From positions 3,529,142-3,593,141 of the forward strand of contig NZ_CP158374.1 in NCBI RefSeq assembly GCF_040267705.1: a DNA stretch of 64,000 nt, read 5' to 3'. This DNA comes from Agromyces sp. G08B096. Its GTDB lineage: Bacteria; Actinomycetota; Actinomycetes; Actinomycetales; Microbacteriaceae. Both the position numbers and the translations under genes were made by a program. Below the pieces are notes generated by a model that ran no database searches, was not told the DNA's origin, and was given only the letters and a program-made list of their open reading frames with translations. Shown piece after piece: positions 1 through 8,131 of the stretch (the stretch's first letter is position 1; each line of letters opens with the position of its first letter).

Positions 1-1
1 G

Positions 2-898
2 GCCGCCCGGCTGCGGGTGAACCTCGCCGGCGAAGAGCCGCCCGCGAGGTGGAAGGTCGTCTGCAGCGCCGAGGCGCACTCGTCGGTCGCCTCGGCCGCA
101 CGGGTCATGGATGTGGACGTCGTGGCCGTTCGGCCGGGCGCCGACGGCACCCTCCGCGGCGACGCCGTGCGTGCGGCGCTCGACGAGCACGGGGCATCCG
201 TCTTCGCCGTCGTCGCGACCGGCGGCTCGACGAACTTCGGCATCGTCGACGACCTCGCCTCGATCGCCGCGTTGAAGGCCGACTACGACGTGTGGCTGCA
301 CGTCGACGGCGCCTACGGCCTGGCCGCGATGCTCTCCCCGCTCGGCCGTGACCGGTTCTCGGGCGTCGAGCACGCCGACTCGGTCATCGTCGACCCGCAC
401 AAGTGGCTCTTCGCCCCGTTCGACGCGTGCGCGCTGATCTACCGCGACCCCGAGGCGGGCCGCCGGGCGCACACCCAGCACGCCGAGTACCTCGACACCC
501 TGACCGAGACCGCCGACTGGAGCCCGTCGGACTACGCCGCCCACCTCACCCGACGCGCCCGCGGCCTGCCGTTCTGGTTCTCGCTCGCGAGCTACGGCGC
601 CGGCGCCTACCGCGACGCGATCTCCAACTCGATCCGGCTCGCCGCCGAGATCGCCGACGAGATCCGCGGACGCGACGGGTTCACTCTCGTGCGGGAGCCG
701 CAGCTCGGCGTCGTGGTGTTCGAGCGCGACGGCTGGTCGAAGGCCGACTACGACGCGTGGTCGCTGCGCCTGCTCGACGAGCAGCGTGCGTTCGTGGTGC
801 CGAGCTCGCACGACGGACGGCCGAACACCCGGTTCGCGATCCTCAACCCGCGCACCACGTTCGCCGACCTCACGGGCATCCTCGACAGCATGGAGTGA
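2..898 (+). CDS. PLP-dependent group II amino-acid decarboxylase, 5' truncated by the window edge
   Basis: The open frame runs in from the left edge, so the N-terminus is missing; the GTG at 17 is only the first in-frame candidate start. The visible part is the PLP-binding core and C-terminal half of the glutamate/tyrosine/aromatic-L-amino-acid decarboxylase family. The sequence HVDGAYG is followed by VDPHKW, whose lysine codon (401-403) is the expected Schiff-base residue. The family decarboxylates L-amino acids to amines in the cytoplasm. The substrate cannot be read from this fragment, and some family members are aldehyde synthases or Cys-sulfinate decarboxylases. A short hairpin follows the stop codon. 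Confidence 0.85.
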   Translation, partial: AARLRVNLAGEEPPARWKVVCSAEAHSSVASAARVMDVDVVAVRPGADGTLRGDAVRAALDEHGASVFAVVATGGSTNFGIVDDLASIAALKADYDVWLHVDGAYGLAAMLSPLGRDRFSGVEHADSVIVDPHKWLFAPFDACALIYRDPEAGRRAHTQHAEYLDTLTETADWSPSDYAAHLTRRARGLPFWFSLASYGAGAYRDAISNSIRLAAEIADEIRGRDGFTLVREPQLGVVVFERDGWSKADYDAWSLRLLDEQRAFVVPSSHDGRPNTRFAILNPRTTFADLTGILDSME

Positions 899-899
899 C

Positions 900-917
900 C
901 TCCGGCCACTGCCGGAG
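900..917 (+). terminator. Short hairpin after the decarboxylase
   Basis: CTCCGGC-CACT-GCCGGAG is a perfect 7-bp stem starting 2 nt after the decarboxylase stop. There is no T tract, so this is a weak terminator candidate. Confidence 0.4.
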
Positions 918-994
918 ACGCCCCGCGCGGTGTTAGGTTGCCAGCAGCGGGCGGCACCGGAGTCGCCCGTCAGACATGCTCCGGGGGGCCACGC

Positions 995-2827
995 ATGAGC
1001 GATCCGATCTACCCGTTCGACGACACCCGCGACCTCGAGGATGCCGCGCGCGGCCACCTCGCGTCGCTCGAGCCGCCGCAGGTTCGGAATGATGCCGGTG
1101 AGGTCGTGTGGGATGCCGCGTCCTACGACTTCCTCGACGGCGACGCGCCCGACACCGTGAACCCGAGTCTCTGGCGCCAGTCGCGGCTGGTCGCGAGGCA
1201 GGGCCTCTTCGAGGTGGTCGACGGCATCTACCAGGTGCGCGGGCTCGACCTCTCGAACGTCACCTTCGTCGAGGGCGACACCGGGGTGATCGTGATCGAC
1301 CCGCTCATCTCGACTGAGACCGCGGCGGCGGCGCTGGAGCTCTACCGCTCGGTCCGCGGCGACCGGCCCGTCACGGGCCTCATCTACACGCACAGCCACG
1401 TCGACCACTTCGGCGGCGCGAAGGGCGTGACCACGCAGGAGGACGTCGACACCGGCCGCGTGCCTGTGCTCGCGCCCGACGGATTCCTCGAGCACGCCAT
1501 CGCCGAGAACGTCTACGCGGGCACCGCGATGGCCCGCCGCGCGGGCTACATGTATGGCGCGGCGCTGCCGAGGAACGCGAGGGGCGGAGTCGGCGCCGGG
1601 CTCGGCCAGACGACCTCGACCGGCACGGTGACGCTCATCCCGCCGACCGACCTCATCCGGGAGACGGGCGAGGAGCGGACGATCGACGGCGTGCGCATCG
1701 TGTTCCAGATGGCGCCCGGCACCGAGGCCCCCGCCGAGATGCACTTCCTCTTCCCCGACCGGCGTGCGCTGTGCATGGCCGAGAACGCCACCCACACGCT
1801 GCACAACCTGCTCACCCTGCGCGGCGCGCTGGTGCGCGACCCGCACGTCTGGGCGGAGTACCTGAGCGAGGCGATCGAGCGCTTCGCCGACGACGCCGAC
1901 GTCGTGTTCGCCTCGCACCACTGGCCGACCTGGGGACGCGACCGCATCGTCGAGTTCCTCGGCCTGCAGCGCGACCTCTACGCGTACCTGCACGACCAGA
2001 CGCTCCGACTCCTGAACCAGGGGTACACGGGCATCGAGATCGCCGAGCTCATCGAGCTCCCGCCGGCACTCGAGCGGGCGTGGCACACCCACGGCTACTA
2101 CGGGTCGGTGAGCCACAACGTGAAGGCGATCTACCAGCGCTACATGGGCTGGTACGACGGCAACCCGGCCCGGCTCTGGAAGCTGCCGCCGGCCGACGCC
2201 GCGACCCGCTACGTGGAGTTCATGGGCGGCGCCGACGCCGTGGTCGAGAAGGCGAGGGCCTCGTTCGAGGCGGGCGAGCTGCGCTGGGCCGCCGAGGTGC
2301 TCGACCACGTGGTCTTCGCCGAGCCGCAGCACGAGGGGGCGAAGCACCTGCTCGCCGACGTGCTCGAGCAGCTCGGGTTCGGGTCGGAGAACGGCACCTG
2401 GCGGAGCGCCTACCTGTCCGCGGCGATGGAGCTGCGCTCGGGCAACTTCGGCACGCCGACCCAGACCTCATCGCACGACCTGCTCGCCGAGCTGCCGCCG
2501 AAGCTGTTCCTCGACGCCGTGGCCGTGCAGGTGAACGGACCGAAGGCGTGGGACCTCGATCTCGCGATCGCGTGGGAGTTCCCCGACCACGGCGAGCGCT
2601 ACCGCTCGACGCTCCGCAACGGGGTGTTCTCCGCGGTCCGCGACGGCCGCGGCGAGACGACGCTCAGCGTCACCGTGCCGCGGGCCGCCCTCGGCGCGCT
2701 GGCGGCCGGCGACGTGGCCGCATCCGAGGCGGCGGGCCTGGCGCTCGACGGCGACGAGGCGCTGCTGCCGCAGCTGCTCGGCGTGCTCGACCCGGGCGAC
2801 CCCGGCTTCGCGATCATCACGCCGTAG
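995..2827 (+). CDS. Alkyl sulfatase (metallo-beta-lactamase fold), SdsA/BDS1 type
   Basis: The 610-residue protein should hydrolyse linear primary alkyl sulfates such as dodecyl sulfate to alcohol and sulfate. The zinc motif THSHVDHFGG lies at residues 132-141, with further ligands expected in the MAENATHTLHN segment (about 260-270). After the hydrolase domain come an all-helical dimerisation domain (about 330-470) and a C-terminal SCP2-like domain, the SdsA1 layout. The ATG at 995 is chosen because GGGGGG precedes it by 6-7 nt; an upstream TTG at 938 would add 19 unlikely residues. No secretion signal is evident. A TAGGTT box at 934-939 may be its -10 element. Confidence 0.9.
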   Translation: MSDPIYPFDDTRDLEDAARGHLASLEPPQVRNDAGEVVWDAASYDFLDGDAPDTVNPSLWRQSRLVARQGLFEVVDGIYQVRGLDLSNVTFVEGDTGVIVIDPLISTETAAAALELYRSVRGDRPVTGLIYTHSHVDHFGGAKGVTTQEDVDTGRVPVLAPDGFLEHAIAENVYAGTAMARRAGYMYGAALPRNARGGVGAGLGQTTSTGTVTLIPPTDLIRETGEERTIDGVRIVFQMAPGTEAPAEMHFLFPDRRALCMAENATHTLHNLLTLRGALVRDPHVWAEYLSEAIERFADDADVVFASHHWPTWGRDRIVEFLGLQRDLYAYLHDQTLRLLNQGYTGIEIAELIELPPALERAWHTHGYYGSVSHNVKAIYQRYMGWYDGNPARLWKLPPADAATRYVEFMGGADAVVEKARASFEAGELRWAAEVLDHVVFAEPQHEGAKHLLADVLEQLGFGSENGTWRSAYLSAAMELRSGNFGTPTQTSSHDLLAELPPKLFLDAVAVQVNGPKAWDLDLAIAWEFPDHGERYRSTLRNGVFSAVRDGRGETTLSVTVPRAALGALAAGDVAASEAAGLALDGDEALLPQLLGVLDPGDPGFAIITP

Positions 2828-2853
2828 GACTCGGCGGCGAGCGACCCGCCGCG

Positions 2854-2884
2854 TGAGGGATGCCTCGGCCGGAGGCATCCCTCA
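2854..2884. terminator. Bidirectional terminator between convergent genes
   Basis: A perfect 13-bp inverted repeat, TGAGGGATGCCTC / GAGGCATCCCTCA with a 5-nt loop, lies between the alkyl sulfatase and the convergent PPOX gene and overlaps the latter's stop codon. No T run is present, as is usual for high-GC actinobacteria. Confidence 0.8.
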
Positions 2885-3508
2885 GCCGTAGATCTTCTCC
2901 GCGTACGACGGGCCGTAGTAGGCCTCGAGTTCCTCGAGGGAGTCGTCGGGGCGTTCGAGCGTCTGCGCGATGACGGCGCGGCGGGGCGCGGCGTCGGGCG
3001 TCCAGGTCTCGGGGTCCCAGGTCTTCGACCGGAGGAACGCCTTCGAGCAGTGGAAGAACACCTCGTCGACGCTGACCTCGACCACGAGCGTCGGCACGTG
3101 ACCGCGCACCGTCATGCGGTCGGCGTAGGGCACGTCCCGCAGCACCCGGGCCCGGCCGTTGATGCGGAGCGTGTCGCCGCGCCCGGGGATGACGTAGACG
3201 AGCCCGACGTGCGGGTTCGCGAGGAGGTTGTGGAAGCCGTCGGCGCGCCGGTTGCCCGGCCGTTCGGGGATCGCGATGGTGTGCTCGTCGAGCACGAGCG
3301 TGAAGCCGGGTGGGTCGCCCTTCGGCGAGACATCCGCGTTGCCGGCCGCGTCGGCCGTCGCGATGAAGCACAGGGGGGATGCCTCGAGCCATCGCCGGTG
3401 GATCTCGTGCAGCCGGTGGCGGGTCTTGCCCCGTGCGGACGGGAGCGGCTGGCCGACGATCTCCTCGAGCTCGGCGACGGTTGTGACGGGTGTTCCTCCG
3501 TGGCCCAT
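2882..3508 (-). CDS. Pyridoxamine 5'-phosphate oxidase-family (PPOX) FMN protein
   Basis: The 208-residue protein has a split-barrel flavin-binding fold. The core reads CFIATADAAGNADVSPKGD, followed by IPERPGNRRADGFHNLL and an RINGRARV strand, typical of FMN-binding PPOX-like proteins (the DR_2398-type group) rather than true PdxH. It is probably a cytoplasmic flavin or F420-dependent reductase/oxidase of unknown substrate. The ATG at 3508 is chosen because the upstream extension is low-complexity Arg/Ser-rich sequence. It is convergent with the alkyl sulfatase, sharing a hairpin terminator at its stop. Confidence 0.8.
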   Translation of the reverse strand: MGHGGTPVTTVAELEEIVGQPLPSARGKTRHRLHEIHRRWLEASPLCFIATADAAGNADVSPKGDPPGFTLVLDEHTIAIPERPGNRRADGFHNLLANPHVGLVYVIPGRGDTLRINGRARVLRDVPYADRMTVRGHVPTLVVEVSVDEVFFHCSKAFLRSKTWDPETWTPDAAPRRAVIAQTLERPDDSLEELEAYYGPSYAEKIYG

Positions 3509-3645
3509 GCTCCCCAACCTACGCCCGCTCCGCGCGGCCGCGTGTCGGCGGGATCCGCCGGTGGGAACCGCCTCGCACCGGCAGATCCCGCCCGCACGGG
3601 GGCCTTCCGCCGAGCCCGACCGCCACGGGCGGTTACGCTGGTCGG

Positions 3646-4293
3646 GTGCGGAGGGATCGGAGCGCGAAGCTCGCGCGAGGCAGTGCGATCGCGGTGTTCG
3701 CGACCTTCGTCGCCTCGCTCGCGCACACCCTCGGCGGCGGCGCCGCACCCGGCGCGGTGACGATCGCCCTGGCCCTCGCATTCGCGGTCCCGTTCGCGGC
3801 GGTCGTCGTCGGCGTTCCGGGACGGCGGGGCGGCCGCGCCGGAGGCATCCGCACCGCCGTCGCCGCGCTCGGCGCGCAGGTCGCGCTGCACGCGCTGTAC
3901 TCGCTCGGCACCGGCGCTCCGGTCACGGGCGTCGTCACGGCCGAGTCGGCGGGGCACCGGCACGAGCGCATCGTGCTGCCGCCGTCCGCCGGCCTGGATG
4001 CCGCAGGCCTGGCGCATCCAGGCCATCTCGGACTCTTGATGCTGCTCGCCCACGCGGTCGCGGCCATGCTCACCGTCGGGTTCATCCTCTGGGCCGGCCG
4101 GGTGCTCGCGGGGCTGCGGACTCTCGCGCGAGGCATCCTCGTCGCCGTCGCGCTCGTCGTGGGCGCGGCACCCCTGCCCGCGGCTGCGCCGCGGCTCCGC
4201 ACGCTCCCCCGGCCGGCGGTCACGGCCGCCCGCGACCTGCACCTCGTCTCCCTGCGGCATCGGGGTCCGCCGATCGGCGCTGCGGCCGCCTGA
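3646..4293 (+). CDS. Multi-pass membrane protein upstream of the YcnI-like protein
   Basis: The 215-residue protein is hydrophobic, with likely membrane segments near residues 12-30, 33-54, 64-82 and 128-150. Histidines lie in the loops (HRHER, HPGHLG, LLAHAV). I do not recognise a named family. A GTG start at 3646 sits 6 nt after TACGCT (3634-3639), a leaderless arrangement. It lies about 100 bp upstream of the YcnI-like copper protein on the same strand, and similar membrane proteins accompany ycnI in other actinobacteria, so a copper-related role is inferred from context only. Confidence 0.65.
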   Translation: MRRDRSAKLARGSAIAVFATFVASLAHTLGGGAAPGAVTIALALAFAVPFAAVVVGVPGRRGGRAGGIRTAVAALGAQVALHALYSLGTGAPVTGVVTAESAGHRHERIVLPPSAGLDAAGLAHPGHLGLLMLLAHAVAAMLTVGFILWAGRVLAGLRTLARGILVAVALVVGAAPLPAAAPRLRTLPRPAVTAARDLHLVSLRHRGPPIGAAAA

Positions 4294-4397
4294 GCGGCCA
4301 CGCGAACCGATCATCATCCTCAGCGGACGCGATCCGCGCCTCGTGGCGCGCGCGTCCGCGGGCACGTCCGACGTGCCGAGACCGCAGAGAGCAGCAC

Positions 4398-5165
4398 ATG
4401 ACCCAGCACATCCCTACCCCGCGCCCCCGCACCGCCCGCCCCCGCACCGCCCTGGCCGCGACGGCCGCCCTCGGCGGCGGCCTCCTCCTCGCCCTCGCCG
4501 CGCCGCTGTCGGCATCGGCGCACGTCGGCGTCGAGCCGACCAGCACCGCAGAAGGCTCGTACACCGTCGTCGCCTTCGCCATCCCGCACGGCTGCGGCGA
4601 CAGCCCGACCACGAAGCTCACGTTCACCATGCCCGAGGGCGTCGACCGGGTCACCCCGACGGTCAACTCCGGCTGGACGATCGAGAAGGTGGTCGAGGAA
4701 CTGCCCGAGCCGAAGACCGACAGCCACGGGGCGAACCTCGTCGACCGTGACGCGCAGGTCGTCTACACGGCCGTCACTCCGCTGCCGTCCGACCTCCGCG
4801 ACGTGATCGAGCTCAGCTTCCAGCTGCCCGCCGACGCGGCCGGCGAGACGCTCGCCTTCCCGGTGCTGCAGGAGTGCGCCGAGGGCTCGACCGACTGGAG
4901 CGAGCTCGCCGAGGAGGGCGAAGAGGAGCCCGAGCACCCGGCGCCCTCGATCGTCGTCACCGCCGCGGAGGCCGGCGGCCACGGCCACGGCGGCGCGAGC
5001 GATGAAGCGATGGATGACCCGGCCGACGCCTCGGGCGCTTCCGATGCGACTGCCGCGACCGGCGACGACCCGGTCGCGCGCTGGCTCGCCGTCGGCGGGC
5101 TCGCCGTCGGCGTCGCGGGCGTGGTGCTCGCGGTGCTCGCGCGCCGTCGCCCCGCGCGCGGCTGA
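4398..5165 (+). CDS. YcnI-like DUF1775 copper-binding protein, membrane-anchored
   Basis: The 255-residue protein has an N-terminal signal peptide ending near residues 40-41 (LSASA|H). The mature N-terminus starts with His42 in HVGVEP, the residue that coordinates copper in YcnI. The DUF1775 beta domain spans about 42-185. An acidic, His-rich linker (GGHGHGG) and one C-terminal transmembrane helix (about 228-248) follow, with basic residues at the inner face. It is expected to act at the outer face of the membrane in copper binding or delivery. The strong hairpin at 5177-5216 follows. Confidence 0.88.
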   Translation: MTQHIPTPRPRTARPRTALAATAALGGGLLLALAAPLSASAHVGVEPTSTAEGSYTVVAFAIPHGCGDSPTTKLTFTMPEGVDRVTPTVNSGWTIEKVVEELPEPKTDSHGANLVDRDAQVVYTAVTPLPSDLRDVIELSFQLPADAAGETLAFPVLQECAEGSTDWSELAEEGEEEPEHPAPSIVVTAAEAGGHGHGGASDEAMDDPADASGASDATAATGDDPVARWLAVGGLAVGVAGVVLAVLARRRPARG

Positions 5166-5176
5166 TCTCCGAATGA

Positions 5177-5216
5177 AGGGATGCCCCGCCCGAGTCGTCT
5201 CGGGCGGGGCATCCCT
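5177..5216. terminator. Strong bidirectional terminator between ycnI-like gene and arsC
   Basis: A perfect 18-bp stem (AGGGATGCCCCGCCCGAG and its complement) with a TCGT loop lies between two convergent genes. It begins 11 nt after the ycnI-like stop and ends 22 nt from the arsC stop. Confidence 0.88.
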
Positions 5217-5238
5217 GTCTCGCGGACCGGCCGCGGGC

Positions 5239-5643
5239 TCAGCCCGGCAGCAGGTCGGCGACGAGCGCCTCGACGCGACGCCGGATCTCGTCGCGGATGG
5301 GTCGCACGGCTTCGATCGCCTGGCCGGCCGGGTCGTCGAGCTCCCAGTCCTCGTACCGCTTGCCGGGGAAGATCGGGCACGCGTCGCCGCAGCCCATGGT
5401 GATGACCACGTCGGACTCCTTGACGGCGTCGACCGTGAGGATCTTCGGGGTGGCGCCGGCGAGATCGATGCCCTCCTCGGCCATCGCTGCGACGGCAACG
5501 GGGTTGATCTCGTCCTTCGGTTCGGAGCCCGCGGAGCGCACCTCGACCCGGTCGCCGGCGAGGGCGCGCAGGTACCCGGCGGCCATCTGCGAGCGGCCGG
5601 CGTTGTGCACGCAGACGAAGAGGACGGAGGGGCGGTCGGTCAT
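5239..5643 (-). CDS. arsC: Arsenate reductase, low-molecular-weight phosphatase type
   Basis: This 134-residue protein reduces arsenate to arsenite in the cytoplasm. The catalytic P-loop CVHNAGRSQ starts at Cys11. A second Cys pair, Cys85 and Cys89 in MGCGDACPIFPG, matches the three-cysteine relay of thioredoxin-coupled ArsC enzymes, and the DDPAG loop carries the general-acid Asp. The start at 5643 is chosen over an upstream ATG at 5661 because TATGAT lies exactly 6 nt before it, a leaderless promoter. It is 76 bp downstream of the flavoprotein on the same strand and part of the ars cassette with arsR. Confidence 0.92.
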   Translation of the reverse strand: MTDRPSVLFVCVHNAGRSQMAAGYLRALAGDRVEVRSAGSEPKDEINPVAVAAMAEEGIDLAGATPKILTVDAVKESDVVITMGCGDACPIFPGKRYEDWELDDPAGQAIEAVRPIRDEIRRRVEALVADLLPG

Positions 5644-5719
5644 GCCGGGATCATAGGTCATCCGGGTGAACGCGCTGCGGCGGGCGACGGGCGGCGATCC
5701 CGGTCGGCCGTCGCACCCG

Positions 5720-7084
5720 TCACCCGCAGCATCCGCCGCCGTCGGAGGGGCCGCACGACGAGCCGTCGGGCGCGAGGCTCGTGGAGCACACCCCGGTTGC
5801 GGGCAGCTCGAGCTCGACCGCGCTGGCCGCGGCGAGGTCGCCCGCGAGCCAGGCGGCGATCGAGCGCACCTGCTCGTAGCCCGTGGCGAGGAGGAACGTG
5901 GGCGCCCGGCCGTAGCTCTTCATGCCCGCGAGGAAGAAGCCCGGCTCGGGGTGCTCGAGCTCGGCGAAGCCGTGGGGTTCGACCGTGCCGCACGTGTGCA
6001 CATTGGGGTCGATGAGGGGCGCCAGGCGCCTCGGCGCCTCCACGACCTCGTCGAGATCGAGGCGGATCTCGCGGAGCATCGCGAGGTCGGGGCGGAAACC
6101 GGTGGCGTTCACCACGAGGTCGGTGTCGTGCTCGACGAGGTCGTCGCCGCGCGCGCCGATCAGCCGGACCGCGCCGTCGGCCGCCACGCCATCGTCGAGC
6201 CGCGCCAGCCGCACGATCTCGAACCGGTCGACCACCCGGATCCGGCCGGCCGCGACGAGCGCGTCGACGCGTCGGCCGATGGACGCGCGGGCGGCGAGTC
6301 CGTCGTCGTCGGAGGTCGTGACCCGGACGGCGCTCGCGTTGCGGATGAGCCAGGTGATGCGGGTCGCCGGCTCCTCCTCGGCCAGCTCGGCCAGGGCGAG
6401 CAGTGTATTGGCCGCGGAGTGGCCCGCGCCGACGACCGTGACGTGGCGGCCGGCGAAGTGCTCGCGGTCGCGGCCGAGCACGTCGGGCAGGGCGTGCCAG
6501 ACCCGGTCGGCGACCCCGTCGAGGCCGAGCGGGTCGAGGCCGGACGAGCCGAGGCTGTTCGGATGCTCCGACGTGCCGGACGTGTCGATCACCGCGCGTG
6601 CGAGGAGTTCCTCGGTTCCGTCGGACGTGCGGATCCGGAGCAGGAACGGCGTCTCAGCGCGCCCCGCCGACCGGGTGCGGTCCATGCCGCGCCGGGTCAC
6701 GGCCTCGACTCTGGCACCGGTGCGGATGCGCCCGTCGAGCGGCTCGAGCAGGGCGAGCGGTTCGAGGTAGCGCTCGACGAGTTCGGTTCCGGTGGGCAGG
6801 TGCTCGGCGGCGGGGAGCGTCCATCCGCTCGCCTCGAGGCGGCGACGCGACGCCGGGTCGACGACGTGCTTCCACGGCGAGAAGAGCCGGGTGTGCCCCC
6901 ATCTCCGGATGCCGGCGCCGACGGCGTCGCCCGCTTCGAGGATCACGAACGGCAGGCCGCGTTCGGCGAGGTGCGCCGCGGCCGCGAGCCCGATCGGGCC
7001 GGCGCCGATGACGGCGACGGGCAGGGGGTCGAGTTCGGGCGCGGTGAGCGGTCGACGCAGGGCGGGGGTCTCGAGGAGGGTCAT
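5720..7084 (-). CDS. FAD/NAD(P)-binding flavoprotein of the arsenic cassette (ArsO-like)
   Basis: The 454-residue protein has two dinucleotide-binding motifs: GAGPIGLAAAAHL near residue 26 (FAD) and VVGAGHSAANT near residue 220 (NADPH). A late NATGFRPD motif is typical of flavin monooxygenases and thioredoxin-reductase-like oxidoreductases. Such proteins recur in ars operons, though their substrate is unsettled. The C-terminus is unusual: cysteines at 433, 444, 452 and 453 in a glycine-rich tail ending GGGCCG suggest metalloid binding. GGAG precedes the ATG at 7084. It is divergent from arsR, with ArsR-type palindromes between them. Confidence 0.8.
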   Translation of the reverse strand: MTLLETPALRRPLTAPELDPLPVAVIGAGPIGLAAAAHLAERGLPFVILEAGDAVGAGIRRWGHTRLFSPWKHVVDPASRRRLEASGWTLPAAEHLPTGTELVERYLEPLALLEPLDGRIRTGARVEAVTRRGMDRTRSAGRAETPFLLRIRTSDGTEELLARAVIDTSGTSEHPNSLGSSGLDPLGLDGVADRVWHALPDVLGRDREHFAGRHVTVVGAGHSAANTLLALAELAEEEPATRITWLIRNASAVRVTTSDDDGLAARASIGRRVDALVAAGRIRVVDRFEIVRLARLDDGVAADGAVRLIGARGDDLVEHDTDLVVNATGFRPDLAMLREIRLDLDEVVEAPRRLAPLIDPNVHTCGTVEPHGFAELEHPEPGFFLAGMKSYGRAPTFLLATGYEQVRSIAAWLAGDLAAASAVELELPATGVCSTSLAPDGSSCGPSDGGGCCG

Positions 7085-7118
7085 GGTGACTCCGGTGGGT
7101 AGATCGCGGCGAGCGCGG

Positions 7119-7189
7119 TATCGATGTTCTTCGATGCCGACTGTGCCACGCGGTATTGGTGGATGTCAATATCGACTATCATCGATGCC
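7119..7189. promoter_or_regulatory. Paired ArsR operators in the arsR/flavoprotein intergenic region
   Basis: Two 20-nt elements at 7119-7138 and 7170-7189 are identical at 16 of 20 positions. Each contains the perfect palindrome ATCGA-N6-TCGAT, the form expected for a dimeric ArsR/SmtB repressor. The second overlaps TATCAT (7177-7182), the probable -10 of arsR, 7 nt before its ATG. The first lies upstream of the divergent flavoprotein gene, so one regulator could control both directions. Confidence 0.75.
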
Positions 7190-7597
7190 ATGGCTGCGAC
7201 CGAGCTCACCCTCACGCCCGTCGGCGAGGCATCCGCCTGCTGCGCCCCGCTCACGGCCGAGGTCATCACGAGTGACGACGCCGAACGCCTCGCCCGGCGC
7301 TTCAAGGCCCTCGGCGACCCGACGAGGCTGCGCCTGCTCTCGATCGTCGCGGCGTCTGCGGGGCAGGAGGCCTGCGTCTGCGATCTCGTCGACCCCGTGG
7401 GCCTCAGCCAGCCGACCGTCTCGCACCACCTGAAGCAGCTCATGGACGCCGGCTTCCTCACCCGCACCCGCCGCGGCTCCTGGGCGTACTACCGACTCGT
7501 GCCCGGCTCCCTCGACGGCGTCGCGAGCGCGTTGCTGCCCGCCGGCGCCGTGAGCGGCGCCGCTGCAGCCCTCGCTGGCGCACCGGCGGCCGTGTAG
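7190..7597 (+). CDS. arsR: ArsR/SmtB-family metalloid-responsive repressor
   Basis: This 135-residue winged-helix repressor should release DNA on binding arsenite. The DNA-binding helices are around LSQPTVSHHLKQLMDAG. The classic sensor motif is present as ACVCDL with Cys62 and Cys64, and an extra Cys17-Cys18 pair near the N-terminus could add a third thiol ligand. The ATG at 7190 is chosen over an upstream in-frame ATG at 7124 because it lies 7 nt after TATCAT and the upstream stretch is the operator region. It is divergent from the flavoprotein/arsC genes and likely autoregulated. Confidence 0.92.
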   Translation: MAATELTLTPVGEASACCAPLTAEVITSDDAERLARRFKALGDPTRLRLLSIVAASAGQEACVCDLVDPVGLSQPTVSHHLKQLMDAGFLTRTRRGSWAYYRLVPGSLDGVASALLPAGAVSGAAAALAGAPAAV

Positions 7598-7660
7598 CGA
7601 ATCCCGCCGACGCGCGTCAACGCCCGCCGCCCGCTGCGGGCTGCGCGTTACCGTGATGCC

Positions 7661-8131
7661 GTGGGGCTTCGGATCGGTCATGGCGCGCGCAGCGCGCGGT
7701 GGCCCGGTCGTCGGCGGATCACGACCGCCCTCGTCATGGGGGCGTGCGCCCTCGTCCTCGCCGGATGCGCGCCGCTGTCGCAGACGATGACGGATGCCGC
7801 GGCGCAGGGCCGCTCTGCGGTGGAGACCGCGAGCCTGGCGCTGGAACTCGAGCAGCACGGCCGCGCGCTCTTCGGCGTCTCCGCGACCGCGTTCGACGAC
7901 GCGGAGCGCGAGCTGTCGGATGCCGCCCGCACCGTCTCGGAGGCCGACGTCGCCACCGACGAGGAGCGGACGCTCCGCGCGGAGACACGGGACGCGATCC
8001 GTGCGGGCCTCGACGCGGTCGACGCGGCGCGCGAGTCGATGCAGGGCCTCGTCGATGCGGATGCCGCGGCGGACGCCCTCGAGGCCGCGTCGGCGCGACT
8101 CAACGCGTTGGTGCAGGCGGGTGAGGGCTGA
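7661..8131 (+). CDS. Small lipoprotein preceding the Nramp-like transporter
   Basis: The 156-residue protein has a basic N-terminus, a hydrophobic stretch and a lipobox LAGC with Cys36, so it should be lipidated and face outward. The mature part is largely helical and acidic (repeated Asp/Glu/Ala) with no recognised domain. The GTG start lies 6 nt after TACCGT (7649-7654), a leaderless promoter that probably serves the whole operon. Its stop overlaps the ATG of the Nramp-like gene by 1 nt (TGATG), implying coupling. It may be an extracytoplasmic accessory of the transporter (inference). Confidence 0.75.
   Translation: MGLRIGHGARSARWPGRRRITTALVMGACALVLAGCAPLSQTMTDAAAQGRSAVETASLALELEQHGRALFGVSATAFDDAERELSDAARTVSEADVATDEERTLRAETRDAIRAGLDAVDAARESMQGLVDADAAADALEAASARLNALVQAGEG

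Noticed and set aside
3112..4365. Long open frames opposite ycnI and PPOX genes and other GC-rich loci
   Set aside because: They are Arg/Pro/Ala-rich shadow frames caused by high GC and have no conserved motifs or ribosome sites.
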